In this document: positions 21,762-30,355 of the stretch, piece after piece
Layout: every line of letters starts with the position of its first letter
Position numbering within the stretch: the stretch's first letter is position 1
Assembly (NCBI GenBank): GCA_034401135.1
Contig: JAWZSP010000007.1
Span: 1 to 64,000, forward strand
Source of the DNA: Volutella citrinella
Taxonomy: Eukaryota; Ascomycota; Sordariomycetes; Hypocreales; Nectriaceae
Length of the DNA stretch: 64,000 nucleotides
Direction: 5' to 3'
Translations under genes and position numbers: made by a program
The notes under the pieces: model-generated
Told to the model about the DNA's origin: nothing
What the model saw: the letters and a program-made list of their open reading frames with translations, nothing else
Database searches by the model: none

Positions 21762-24700
21762 ATGCGAGACAAAGCATCGCCAGTCGCCTGGCCAGGGCAA
21801 AGACATAACAAATCCTGCCCCGAGATTCGGCCCGATCAGGCCAATTATGGAATGGACACGCTATGTTTTGAGCCGAAGGTCGAATTCCCGATCACGGTCT
21901 CCATACCGATTGGAAAACTCACCGCGATAACCAGATTAGTGGTAATCTGCGTGGCTGCAAGAGTCAGCTTGACGACAGTTCTGCTGCTACTGGCTTACGC
22001 ACTTATATTCGAACAGATCCCATGGGATGGAATCATCACCATGACACGCAAGAGAAAGCACGAAGCAACCAAGCACATGCCTGCTGCGGACCTTCCAGCA
22101 GAAGGGACTTCTCATACAACTTCTCATACTGAGCCTATTCAGTCACCAGATATTCTTTCAACCCTCGGGGAATCCCACGGAATTGATCAGACTGTTCAAC
22201 CTCTTAGCAAGGCATCTTGCACGGGAAAACCGTTCACATCTGCGACCCCTCCAGACTACGAAGAAGCAGTAACCACTCCGCTGTTTAGCTCCAAGATGGA
22301 TCACCCAGCGAGCAGCGAGTACCGTCCCTTCCCTGATCAATATTACTTTGATGGGGATGGGATCACCTTCTTCCTTAAACGTTACGAGGATCACATGAGG
22401 GCTCAAGGATTCTCTGAGAGCCAGATGAAGGAGGACGTGGATTTAAGGGTCACCGGAAGATCCTTGATGAAGCAAGTAAGGAGAACTGTGGAAGGCTGCT
22501 CTTGGGAAGAAGCCAAGAGCATGCTGATCAAACGGTTCAAGAGCTATGATGATGAGCTGGATGGAGCACCGATTCACCAACTCATGAACATGGCAAACCC
22601 CGACATCAAACTGGGGGATGTCCAAGGCATGAGAAGGTGGATGGACAAGCACGCCTACCTGATCAAGGCGGTTTACCCAAATGATTGGGCAACCAACACG
22701 ACCTTCGCTTACACCTTATATAAAGGGCTCCCTGACCAATGGAAGAAGGAACTGTGCAGGCAACTCAGCTGCACCCCAGACACCATCCTAGAGAAGCCCT
22801 ACAAAACGGTGTCGGACAGCATCAACACGATCCTCCAGGTTGAAGGGATCACTGAGAGATCGGGCCGATCAGAGTGGAACAGTGACTCTGAAGGGGGTGG
22901 CGCGTCGCGAAGCAAGGTAGGCGACCCCGCCGACCAGCCAGACAGAGCCCGGCACTCGCTCCCGAAGGACAAAAGGGTCAGTTTCCAGCACAGGAATGAG
23001 GAAGCGAGCGGCGCCGAGTCAGCGCTAGCCGATCTGACCCGTCAGATCGAGGAGCTGAGCATCCAGGTCGCAGTCCTTAAGGACCAAGAGGGGACCCGCG
23101 AGAAAAGACGCGTCTTGCAACAAGGTGCGCGGATCCGGAATATCCAGACGAACACGGCCGCTGTTGAGGAAATCCACGACTGCCAGACAATTGAGAGGAT
23201 CATCGAGAGGAACGACCAAGACATCGCGACAATGGTAGCAGGCGAGTTCAAGCAGTATCGGTGTTATTACTGCGGCGATGAGGATCATGCTCTGAGAGAT
23301 TGCCTGAAGCTGCGAAAGGACAGTAAGAAGGAGCATATTACCCATTATGAACCAAGCGCGGGGGCTGTCTGGCTTGGTGAGTACTTTGTGCCCCCATTCC
23401 TGGTCGGAATCTTCCGCCACAGCGCGGGCGGGATCAGACGAGGAATGGTCCTGTGGTCGAACCGTTTCCCGGGTACCGAGGCATGGAGTCTCGGGGAGAC
23501 CCTTACACATTTCTGGAAGCCGCCTGGGGGGTATGTTGAGACACCCGAGGAGAAGGACCTCTTCGAGAGATTCATGAAGAAGAATGAGGGCTCCCGACTC
23601 AACCCCCGGATTCAGCTTCACCCTGATCGGAACGATCGGTTAGCCCAAGGGACGTTTTCTAGCCAGACAAGGACCAATTTCCTCACAGTGGATGAAGACG
23701 GCCCGGGCCCTGATGTGGCGGAGAAGGGCATTCGAGTCAACAATGCGGCCAATAAGCGCCTGAGGAGTAACGATGGGAAGGCGATCGGTTCCCATCAACA
23801 TCCTCAAGACCAACGGGATGATCCCCAAGAGGACGCCTCGATGAAGCGCTCGCAGTCCGGCCGCCAACCCAGCGACGACAGGAACACGAATCCTAGGACC
23901 ACCCCTGATGACAGCAAAGATCGGATCAGGCAGAGACTGCGCGCTGAAGCCGCTAATCGGAAGATGAACGTCTCCTTAAAGGACATCATGAAGCTCGACC
24001 CTCAATTTGCAGAGGGATTTCACCGAGACATTGGGGAGGTCGTTGACGAAGTAACGAACACCCAGTACATCGAGCCAGTATCTAGCATAGGGGCTGGCCG
24101 CGATCAAACCCGCATGGCGGCTTATGCTGTAATGGAGGAAGCCCAACCGCAAAACTTCTCAGACGCCTACTTTGAAGCCATGAAGGAGAAATGCAAGGTC
24201 AACAACGTCAAGATCGCTCCGGACAACCAGATCGCAGATCTGCTCGGCCAGTCGATGACGGACAAGTCGGAGTGGCGTGAGGAGCTGCGAACCCATCAAG
24301 TCTCAATCAACCTGGAAAGCGCAGTAAGCGCGAGATTGATCTCCCACTGCCAAGAGTTACCACGAATCAGAGTTCGGCTTGATCGAGCAGACGGACCAGC
24401 TATCGAAGGGCTGGTGGACACCGGGGCAGAAGGGAACCTGATCTCTGAATCAGTGGCCAAGGCTTCCGGTCTGAAGGTCGGGTACGCTAAGGCCACAACC
24501 ACGGCCTATAACGGGGAAAAGGTCAAGATGGTAGGTGAGTGTCTAACAAAACTCTACTTAGGGAATGTGTGGGTGGAGCAGAGGATGTACGTCGTCCCGG
24601 ACGGGGTCAGTGTGCCCCTTTTGCTAGGAATGCCCTTCATCCGAACATGTAAGGTCTCGTTCGATCACACGTCTCGCGATGGGAACCTACTCATCCGATG

Positions 24701-27700
24701 CCAACTCGGAGAGATCAGAGTCGTGACGGCAGCAGCCGGCAACATACGATACGACCAGCCGCGTTTTGGGAGAGAGGACTGCCAGCAGAACCCAAAGACG
24801 AACGCCTGCACTCTGGATCCGAGCGGGGAGGAGAAAGTCACCCTCGAAGGAGACGATGATCGCAGCACTTTGAGAAAGATCGGACAGGATACGGCCTGCG
24901 AGATTGTCAAACTGATCAAGAAGGAGATCTGGGGCTGTTATCGAACGATGGTGCAAGCTGCTATGGACGAGCAGACGCAGATGTTCAGCGACCAGAAGAG
25001 GACCTGCGCAGAGCAACCGGGCGAAGACATCAAAGCCAACACGATGTACAAGCGCAAAGCCGATAAGATCAGACCTCTGGAGGACGTGCCACCTGATGGC
25101 TCAACCCCCGAAGGAGACCCGCAGTGGAAGGAGAAGAAGTTGGCTGAGGCCCAGAAGAACTTCCAGGGTCCACCCAAGTACCCAGGGCTAACACCAAAGT
25201 TCTCCAAAATCGAGAAGGGCACCCGGCTGACAGCAGAGAGACTCAAGAATCTGCTTGATCAAGTCGACGGCACCCTTACCCGGCAAGAACGGGAAGTTCT
25301 AACAGAGGTGCTGTACAACCGTGAGGCGGCCCTAGCCTGGGACTTTACAGAGAGCGGATTGCTGGACCCTCTGGTCGCGCCGCCACAGACGATCAAAGTG
25401 ATCCCTCACCGGGCGTTCCAGGCTGGTACTATACCGATCCCGAAGGGCATGGCTAATAAAGTGATCGACCTCTTGAGGGCCCGACTGGAACGAGGGGTCC
25501 TGGAGGAAAGTCATGGGTCGTACCGCAACCCTTGGTTCCTGGTTCAGAAGAAAGACGGCGGCCTGCGACTGATCAATTCGGCGACGAAGTACAATGCGTT
25601 TACGATCAAAGACGCCATGAGTCCGCCTAATACCGATGAATTCTCAGCCGACTTTGCGCAATGCAAGATCACCAGCGTCCTGGATTTCTTTTCCGGTTAT
25701 GATCAGGTCCCCTTGGATGAGAAGAGCCGGGATATGACGTCGTTCATGACACCTCTGGGGCTACTGCGGGTGTGTCGACTCCCACAGGGAGCCACCAACT
25801 CGGTAGCTCAGTTCTCAAGGATTATGACCAGGATTCTGTTTGATCTGATCCCTGACGTATGCCGGGCCTACCTTGACGACATTGCAGTTAGAGGTCCAGC
25901 GACTGACTACGGCGGGGAGGAGAGCCTTCCTGGCGTAAGGCGATACGTCATGGAGCATCTGGTCAACCTGGACAAGGCCCTTCTTAATGTGGAGCTCTCT
26001 GGCTGCACGATCTCAGCAGCAAAATCCCAGTTCTGTCAGGAAACAGCAATTCTGGTGGGATACCTGTGTGGCAACAACGGGCGGAAACCCTCTGAGGAAA
26101 AGATCATCAAGATCCTGGAGTGGAAAGCCTGCGAAGACATTACACAAGTACGAGGATTCCTAGGAGTCACAGGGTTCTTCCGGATCTGGGTGATGGGCTA
26201 CGCCTGGATCGCGATACCTCTCACTAAGCTCTTGAAGAAGGATGCCGAATGGGTTTGGGGCCCTGAGCAGGAAGATGCTATGAAGGTCCTCAAAGAGAGA
26301 TTGGTCACTGCCCCCATCCTGATCACGCTGGATTACAGCGAAGGAGCCGGTGAAATTATACTCATGGTAGATGCCAGCCTTCGTGGATGGGGAGCCCTGA
26401 TCCTACAAGTTGTGGACGGTAAGCGCAAGCCAGCTCGATACGAATCAGGAGTATGGACGACTGCAGAACAAGGGTACGATGCGACAAAGCGCGAATGCAA
26501 AGGAGTTCTGCATGCCTTTCGGAGACTGAGAGGCTACCTCTATGGAGTCCCTTTTACCCTGGAAACGGATTCCCAGGTCCTGGTTCACCAGTTGAACGGG
26601 CGAGCAGACGATGTCCCCGGGGCCCTGATCAACCGATGGCTAAGCTATATCATGCTTTTCGACTTCACTGCAAAGCATGTCCCAGGAAAGAAGAATGGCG
26701 CGGCTGACGGGCTGTCCCGAAAGGAGCCCGGTCCATCTGACCAGATGGATCAGGACGTCGAAGGAGACATGGACCAGTTTATCGACCTTCACCTTAATAC
26801 GATCACCCTGGATGACGACAGTAAGGAGCTGGACCAGAGCTATGGAGCTGAATGCCAGGTGATGGGGAGGTACCTTCAAACGCTGGAAAGACCCGCCGGA
26901 ATTTCACCTGAAGCCTACCGCAAGATAAGGCGGAATGCCCCGAAGTTCATGGTAAAGAAGCGTTACTTATGGAAGAGGCCAGGCGGGCTTTATGCGGACC
27001 CAGTCCTAGTGGTTGACGACGGGGGGACTCAGAGGGAGATCCTGCGATGTTGCCATACTGAAAATGGGCACAAAGGACGAGAGGCGACCTTCAACTCAGC
27101 AGCAGGGAGGTACTACTGGAAGTCGATGCGATCAGACGCATATTCATTAGTGACAGCCTGTGCGACATGCCAAGAGCATGATCCCAGGCGACCAAGGGAA
27201 AAGGCCGGCTTTTCGACGCCAGGGAGGCCAATGGAGAAGATCCACTTCGACGCCCAGTACATGCCTCCACGAAAAGGAAAGAAGTTCCTTTACGAGGGAC
27301 GATGTGATCTGATGGGGTGGATTGAGGCCGAAGCCGTGAGCAAAGTCACAGTGAAAACGTTCAAGGCCTTCGTCAAGCGTGTCATATTTAGGTATGGCAT
27401 GCCTCAAGAGGCAGTTGTCGACAATGGGAAGGAAACGAAGAAGGACTTCAAGCGAGTACTTGAGGACTATGGGATCAGGGTGATCTGGACGTCAGCCTAT
27501 AACCCGAAGGCTAATGGCATTGTGGAAGGAGGGCACTCCATCCTGACAAATGCGCTCAAGAAGCTGGGTGGGTGCTGGGTTGACCAGCTGGAGGAAGTCC
27601 TCTTAGCCGACAGATCCGCGATCAGAGCATCCCACGGACGATCAGCCTTCTACCTGCTTCATGGATGGGAACCTAGACTACCGATCGAAGTCAAGATCCC

Positions 27701-28364
27701 TACCTGGAGGACTGTGAATTGGGATGAGGTCAGGAGCTCTGAAGATTTGCTGCTGCGAAGGATCAAGGTCCTCCAGAGGAAAGAGGAGGATGTTAATGAA
27801 GCCATCCGAAAAGCAACAGCATTTAGGAGGAAACTGGCTGATCGGACCGACAAGACCAATTTGCACTCACTCAGGAAAGAACCGTTGGTGGAAGGAGACC
27901 TAGTGCTGAAGTACGATGTGCCAAGATCCCAGGACATGTCGACAGAGGCCAAAATGCGACCGCGCTGGCAGGGCCCCTTCAGAATACACAGGCACAGCCA
28001 GGGATCGCCAAGCTACCAGCTGGAAACACTTGACGGGATCAAACTGGCCACCACGACCCATGGAGAACATTTGAAGAAGTTTATCCAAGATGAGAGTGGC
28101 TGGTGGTTTAATCTCGAGGAAGAACTTGCAAATCTCGAAACAAACCAGGACAAAGAAAGCGACAGCCTCTCGGAAGAGGAAGGAAGCCTTCTAGAATCCA
28201 GTGATGATGAGTCGGATGCAAGCGACTCGTCATTTAGTGACGAGTCTGGGGTTGTGGATGAGGAAGAAAGGATGCCTCCTCCAAGAAAAGGCCCTGGTTA
28301 TAGGGTAGAGGTCCAACTGCCGACGATGCCAAAAGCGGCGCGAGACCAATACTCCAAACTCTAA
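21762..28364 (+). CDS. Ty3/gypsy gag-pol polyprotein, 2200 aa
   Basis: A single frame encodes the whole replication machinery. A gag-like domain lies around residues 190-370. The CCHC knuckle begins at C501 (C-x2-C-x4-H-x4-C). The aspartic protease DTGA is at 886-889, and reverse transcriptase has YLDD at 1370-1373. RNase H is near 1530-1640. Integrase has the HHCC finger (H1765, H1770, C1800, C1803) and catalytic D1830, D1887, E1922. A GPY/F-like module lies near 2065-2100. Integrase after RNase H defines Ty3/gypsy. No chromodomain is visible; the end is acidic and serine-rich. The start is uncertain: ATG 21762 adds about 93 residues with a hydrophobic stretch, while ATG 22041 gives a conventional gag start. 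No frameshift separates gag from pol. Confidence 0.93.
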   Translation: MRDKASPVAWPGQRHNKSCPEIRPDQANYGMDTLCFEPKVEFPITVSIPIGKLTAITRLVVICVAARVSLTTVLLLLAYALIFEQIPWDGIITMTRKRKHEATKHMPAADLPAEGTSHTTSHTEPIQSPDILSTLGESHGIDQTVQPLSKASCTGKPFTSATPPDYEEAVTTPLFSSKMDHPASSEYRPFPDQYYFDGDGITFFLKRYEDHMRAQGFSESQMKEDVDLRVTGRSLMKQVRRTVEGCSWEEAKSMLIKRFKSYDDELDGAPIHQLMNMANPDIKLGDVQGMRRWMDKHAYLIKAVYPNDWATNTTFAYTLYKGLPDQWKKELCRQLSCTPDTILEKPYKTVSDSINTILQVEGITERSGRSEWNSDSEGGGASRSKVGDPADQPDRARHSLPKDKRVSFQHRNEEASGAESALADLTRQIEELSIQVAVLKDQEGTREKRRVLQQGARIRNIQTNTAAVEEIHDCQTIERIIERNDQDIATMVAGEFKQYRCYYCGDEDHALRDCLKLRKDSKKEHITHYEPSAGAVWLGEYFVPPFLVGIFRHSAGGIRRGMVLWSNRFPGTEAWSLGETLTHFWKPPGGYVETPEEKDLFERFMKKNEGSRLNPRIQLHPDRNDRLAQGTFSSQTRTNFLTVDEDGPGPDVAEKGIRVNNAANKRLRSNDGKAIGSHQHPQDQRDDPQEDASMKRSQSGRQPSDDRNTNPRTTPDDSKDRIRQRLRAEAANRKMNVSLKDIMKLDPQFAEGFHRDIGEVVDEVTNTQYIEPVSSIGAGRDQTRMAAYAVMEEAQPQNFSDAYFEAMKEKCKVNNVKIAPDNQIADLLGQSMTDKSEWREELRTHQVSINLESAVSARLISHCQELPRIRVRLDRADGPAIEGLVDTGAEGNLISESVAKASGLKVGYAKATTTAYNGEKVKMVGECLTKLYLGNVWVEQRMYVVPDGVSVPLLLGMPFIRTCKVSFDHTSRDGNLLIRCQLGEIRVVTAAAGNIRYDQPRFGREDCQQNPKTNACTLDPSGEEKVTLEGDDDRSTLRKIGQDTACEIVKLIKKEIWGCYRTMVQAAMDEQTQMFSDQKRTCAEQPGEDIKANTMYKRKADKIRPLEDVPPDGSTPEGDPQWKEKKLAEAQKNFQGPPKYPGLTPKFSKIEKGTRLTAERLKNLLDQVDGTLTRQEREVLTEVLYNREAALAWDFTESGLLDPLVAPPQTIKVIPHRAFQAGTIPIPKGMANKVIDLLRARLERGVLEESHGSYRNPWFLVQKKDGGLRLINSATKYNAFTIKDAMSPPNTDEFSADFAQCKITSVLDFFSGYDQVPLDEKSRDMTSFMTPLGLLRVCRLPQGATNSVAQFSRIMTRILFDLIPDVCRAYLDDIAVRGPATDYGGEESLPGVRRYVMEHLVNLDKALLNVELSGCTISAAKSQFCQETAILVGYLCGNNGRKPSEEKIIKILEWKACEDITQVRGFLGVTGFFRIWVMGYAWIAIPLTKLLKKDAEWVWGPEQEDAMKVLKERLVTAPILITLDYSEGAGEIILMVDASLRGWGALILQVVDGKRKPARYESGVWTTAEQGYDATKRECKGVLHAFRRLRGYLYGVPFTLETDSQVLVHQLNGRADDVPGALINRWLSYIMLFDFTAKHVPGKKNGAADGLSRKEPGPSDQMDQDVEGDMDQFIDLHLNTITLDDDSKELDQSYGAECQVMGRYLQTLERPAGISPEAYRKIRRNAPKFMVKKRYLWKRPGGLYADPVLVVDDGGTQREILRCCHTENGHKGREATFNSAAGRYYWKSMRSDAYSLVTACATCQEHDPRRPREKAGFSTPGRPMEKIHFDAQYMPPRKGKKFLYEGRCDLMGWIEAEAVSKVTVKTFKAFVKRVIFRYGMPQEAVVDNGKETKKDFKRVLEDYGIRVIWTSAYNPKANGIVEGGHSILTNALKKLGGCWVDQLEEVLLADRSAIRASHGRSAFYLLHGWEPRLPIEVKIPTWRTVNWDEVRSSEDLLLRRIKVLQRKEEDVNEAIRKATAFRRKLADRTDKTNLHSLRKEPLVEGDLVLKYDVPRSQDMSTEAKMRPRWQGPFRIHRHSQGSPSYQLETLDGIKLATTTHGEHLKKFIQDESGWWFNLEEELANLETNQDKESDSLSEEEGSLLESSDDESDASDSSFSDESGVVDEEERMPPPRKGPGYRVEVQLPTMPKAARDQYSKL

Positions 28365-28992
28365 GCGGAGATGGGGAGGATTCTGCCCGATCAGACAGGA
28401 ACAGGCCAGCTCACGCGTGCGGGAGCTGTGGTGGCTGACCGGGGAGGATGGGTGTGATGGCAAGACGCGACCAAAACACACACCAAAAGACTTGGGTGAC
28501 CTACCCAGAAAAATTTTGACACACGACGACAACTGGCCACAACCGCTGGGACGAGACGAGACAAGCCAGATCGACCAGAGGACACTGTCGGCGACACGTT
28601 AAGACAAGCGGCTCGACAGCGCCGGACGCGCCCCAAGACTGTCCAAGACACGAGCCGACCCCAGCCAGGACGCTGTGAGACACGCTCAGGCGCGGAACTC
28701 GACAGTCCAAGACGATCAGTTAGACAAGATGTGACGCACAGCGAAGACACATATTGGAACGATCAGAACGGGCACAAAGGAAACGACGCCTGGAGACCAC
28801 AGAGTGCCGGGAAGAAAATTTTCCATTCTTAGAGCGAAGACGCTCACTACTTAAGCAACCTGAAGACCCAGAATGAAGACAGACGCAAAGAACAAAAGCG
28901 GATGGGCCCGATCGGACACAGCAAACCAGCTCCAACCCAAAGAAAATCCCATGTCCAGCAACCCAAAAGCAACAGTCCCACTGCTAGAGCCC
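28365..28992. other. Spacer between gag-pol and the antisense gene
   Basis: No open frame of note. It would hold the 3' ends of both converging transcripts. Purine-rich on the plus strand. Confidence 0.5.
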
Positions 28993-30023
28993 TTACAGAT
29001 GGCGGAACCCAGTCATATAATCATCCCAAGAACGCTCCCTAGCGGTTTCAAGCCGCGCTTGCATATCCTCCTCAGGGATCGGCTCAAGTGCGGGAAGATT
29101 ACAAGTGATCTCAGGGCAACTCGAAGGGTTCATGGGATCGACCTCATAGTAGCGGTTATGACCATCCTCACGAATTGTGTCCCGACCACGCAGAGGATAA
29201 AGCAGAGGGCCTTCGTCTCGGCGAGTGGGGAGGTAGCCAGGCATAAAGGACCAGCTGCAATCAGGGCACTCGCGCCAGACGCAATTAGCGCAAGAACCCC
29301 CGTGGAAGTCGGCAATCGACATGCAAGCGTGAAATGGCCAGAGTATGTGGTCGCCGAAGGATGTGACAGTCGTCATGAAAGTCGAGGCACAGTGGCGACA
29401 AGTCAGCGGGTTGATCTGACCGAAACACGCGATGAAGAGCGCCTTGACGTGATTTGGGCGGGCATTCAGTTGAGCGAAGAAGTACCCCTTCGGATGGGCG
29501 TACTCGGCGGGGATGTAGACGGGATTCGGGAGAGTCTTCGCGGTGTATCGAACGGCATGACGGAGGTCGGACGAGTCGCCAATAGAGGTCTGCCAGAACC
29601 CAGAGGCGCTTTCGAGAACCTCCTCGTCGTCAGCTCCTCGGAAAGCGAGACGACAAAACATCGGTTGACCAGCGCGATCGAGGCCAAGGCGGGAGCAGAT
29701 CCACACGTCGAAGAAACTGAAAGTCTGCCAAAGGAAAAATGGTTAGCCACAACAAGGTCAGGATGATCAGACAAGGGCATTACATTGCTGGCGCTGTTGA
29801 AGCCGGTATCCTTGGCGGTCATGAACTCTGTTCGATTGCCTCGAGTGTTAAGGCGATGAGTCGGTCGGAAATCTTTAGCGTGCAGCCCTGGCTTCACAGC
29901 TTTGATGATGTTCGGCAAATCTTTGCGCTCTTTGGTACGCAATTCTTCAAGGGCATAAGGATCAACAACAATACGCGGGCGAGGGGGAGCCTCGGGCGCC
30001 TCTGAGCTGCGGTTCGAAGACAT
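28993..30023 (-). CDS. Antisense accessory gene: cysteine-rich DUF3716-like protein, 323 aa
   Basis: Exon 1 is 29784-30023 and exon 2 is 28993-29724. The 59-bp intron (29725-29783) has a GTAATG donor, GCTAACC branch site and GGCAG acceptor, and joins the frames in phase 0. ATG 30023 is chosen over an upstream extension. Residues 1-60 are basic and proline-rich. Residues 180-236 carry C180, C189, C192, C214, C225, C228, C233 and C236, in the order CRHC ... F-x-x-C ... GGSCANCVW ... CPDC. This resembles the fungal zinc-binding domain DUF3716 as I remember it. Function unknown. It lies wholly inside the retrotransposon on the opposite strand and diverges from the protease-like gene. Because it is antisense, its intron survives in the genomic RNA, which fits long-term carriage. 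Confidence 0.75.
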
Positions 30024-30355
30024 CGTGACAAAGCCGTCGCGACAACAAAGATGAAGTTGATGATGAAGGGAAAAAGAGAAGAGAAGAGCAGAGAAAGGGC
30101 AGAGAGGGTAAAGGCATGAATGACAAAGAGCCGGATCTGGCAGGTGCGCGGCTAGTGGCAGTGAATCACGGCAATAAGTCTGCTCAAAGGACGGCTCTCT
30201 TCCCGGCGCGAAGAAGCAAACCACCTCTCCAGCAACAAACATTTCAACTCCTCAACGCACACAGACTGCCTCTCTTTCTCCCTCATTTTCATCATCATTC
30301 TGCCTGATCAGACCCATCATCGAGCCCTTGAACCCGCTACACCAAGCCTGACGAA
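30024..30355. promoter_or_regulatory. Divergent promoter of the two accessory genes
   Basis: 332 bp lie between the two start codons. CT-rich tracts precede the protease-like start on the plus strand, and GA-rich sequence (CT-rich on the minus strand) precedes the antisense start. This is typical of fungal core promoters and suggests transcription independent of the LTR. No specific factor site was identified. Confidence 0.45.

Noticed and set aside
23025..23621. 198-codon minus-strand frame inside gag
   Set aside because: Shadow of the gag-pol frame; no domain or splice signal.
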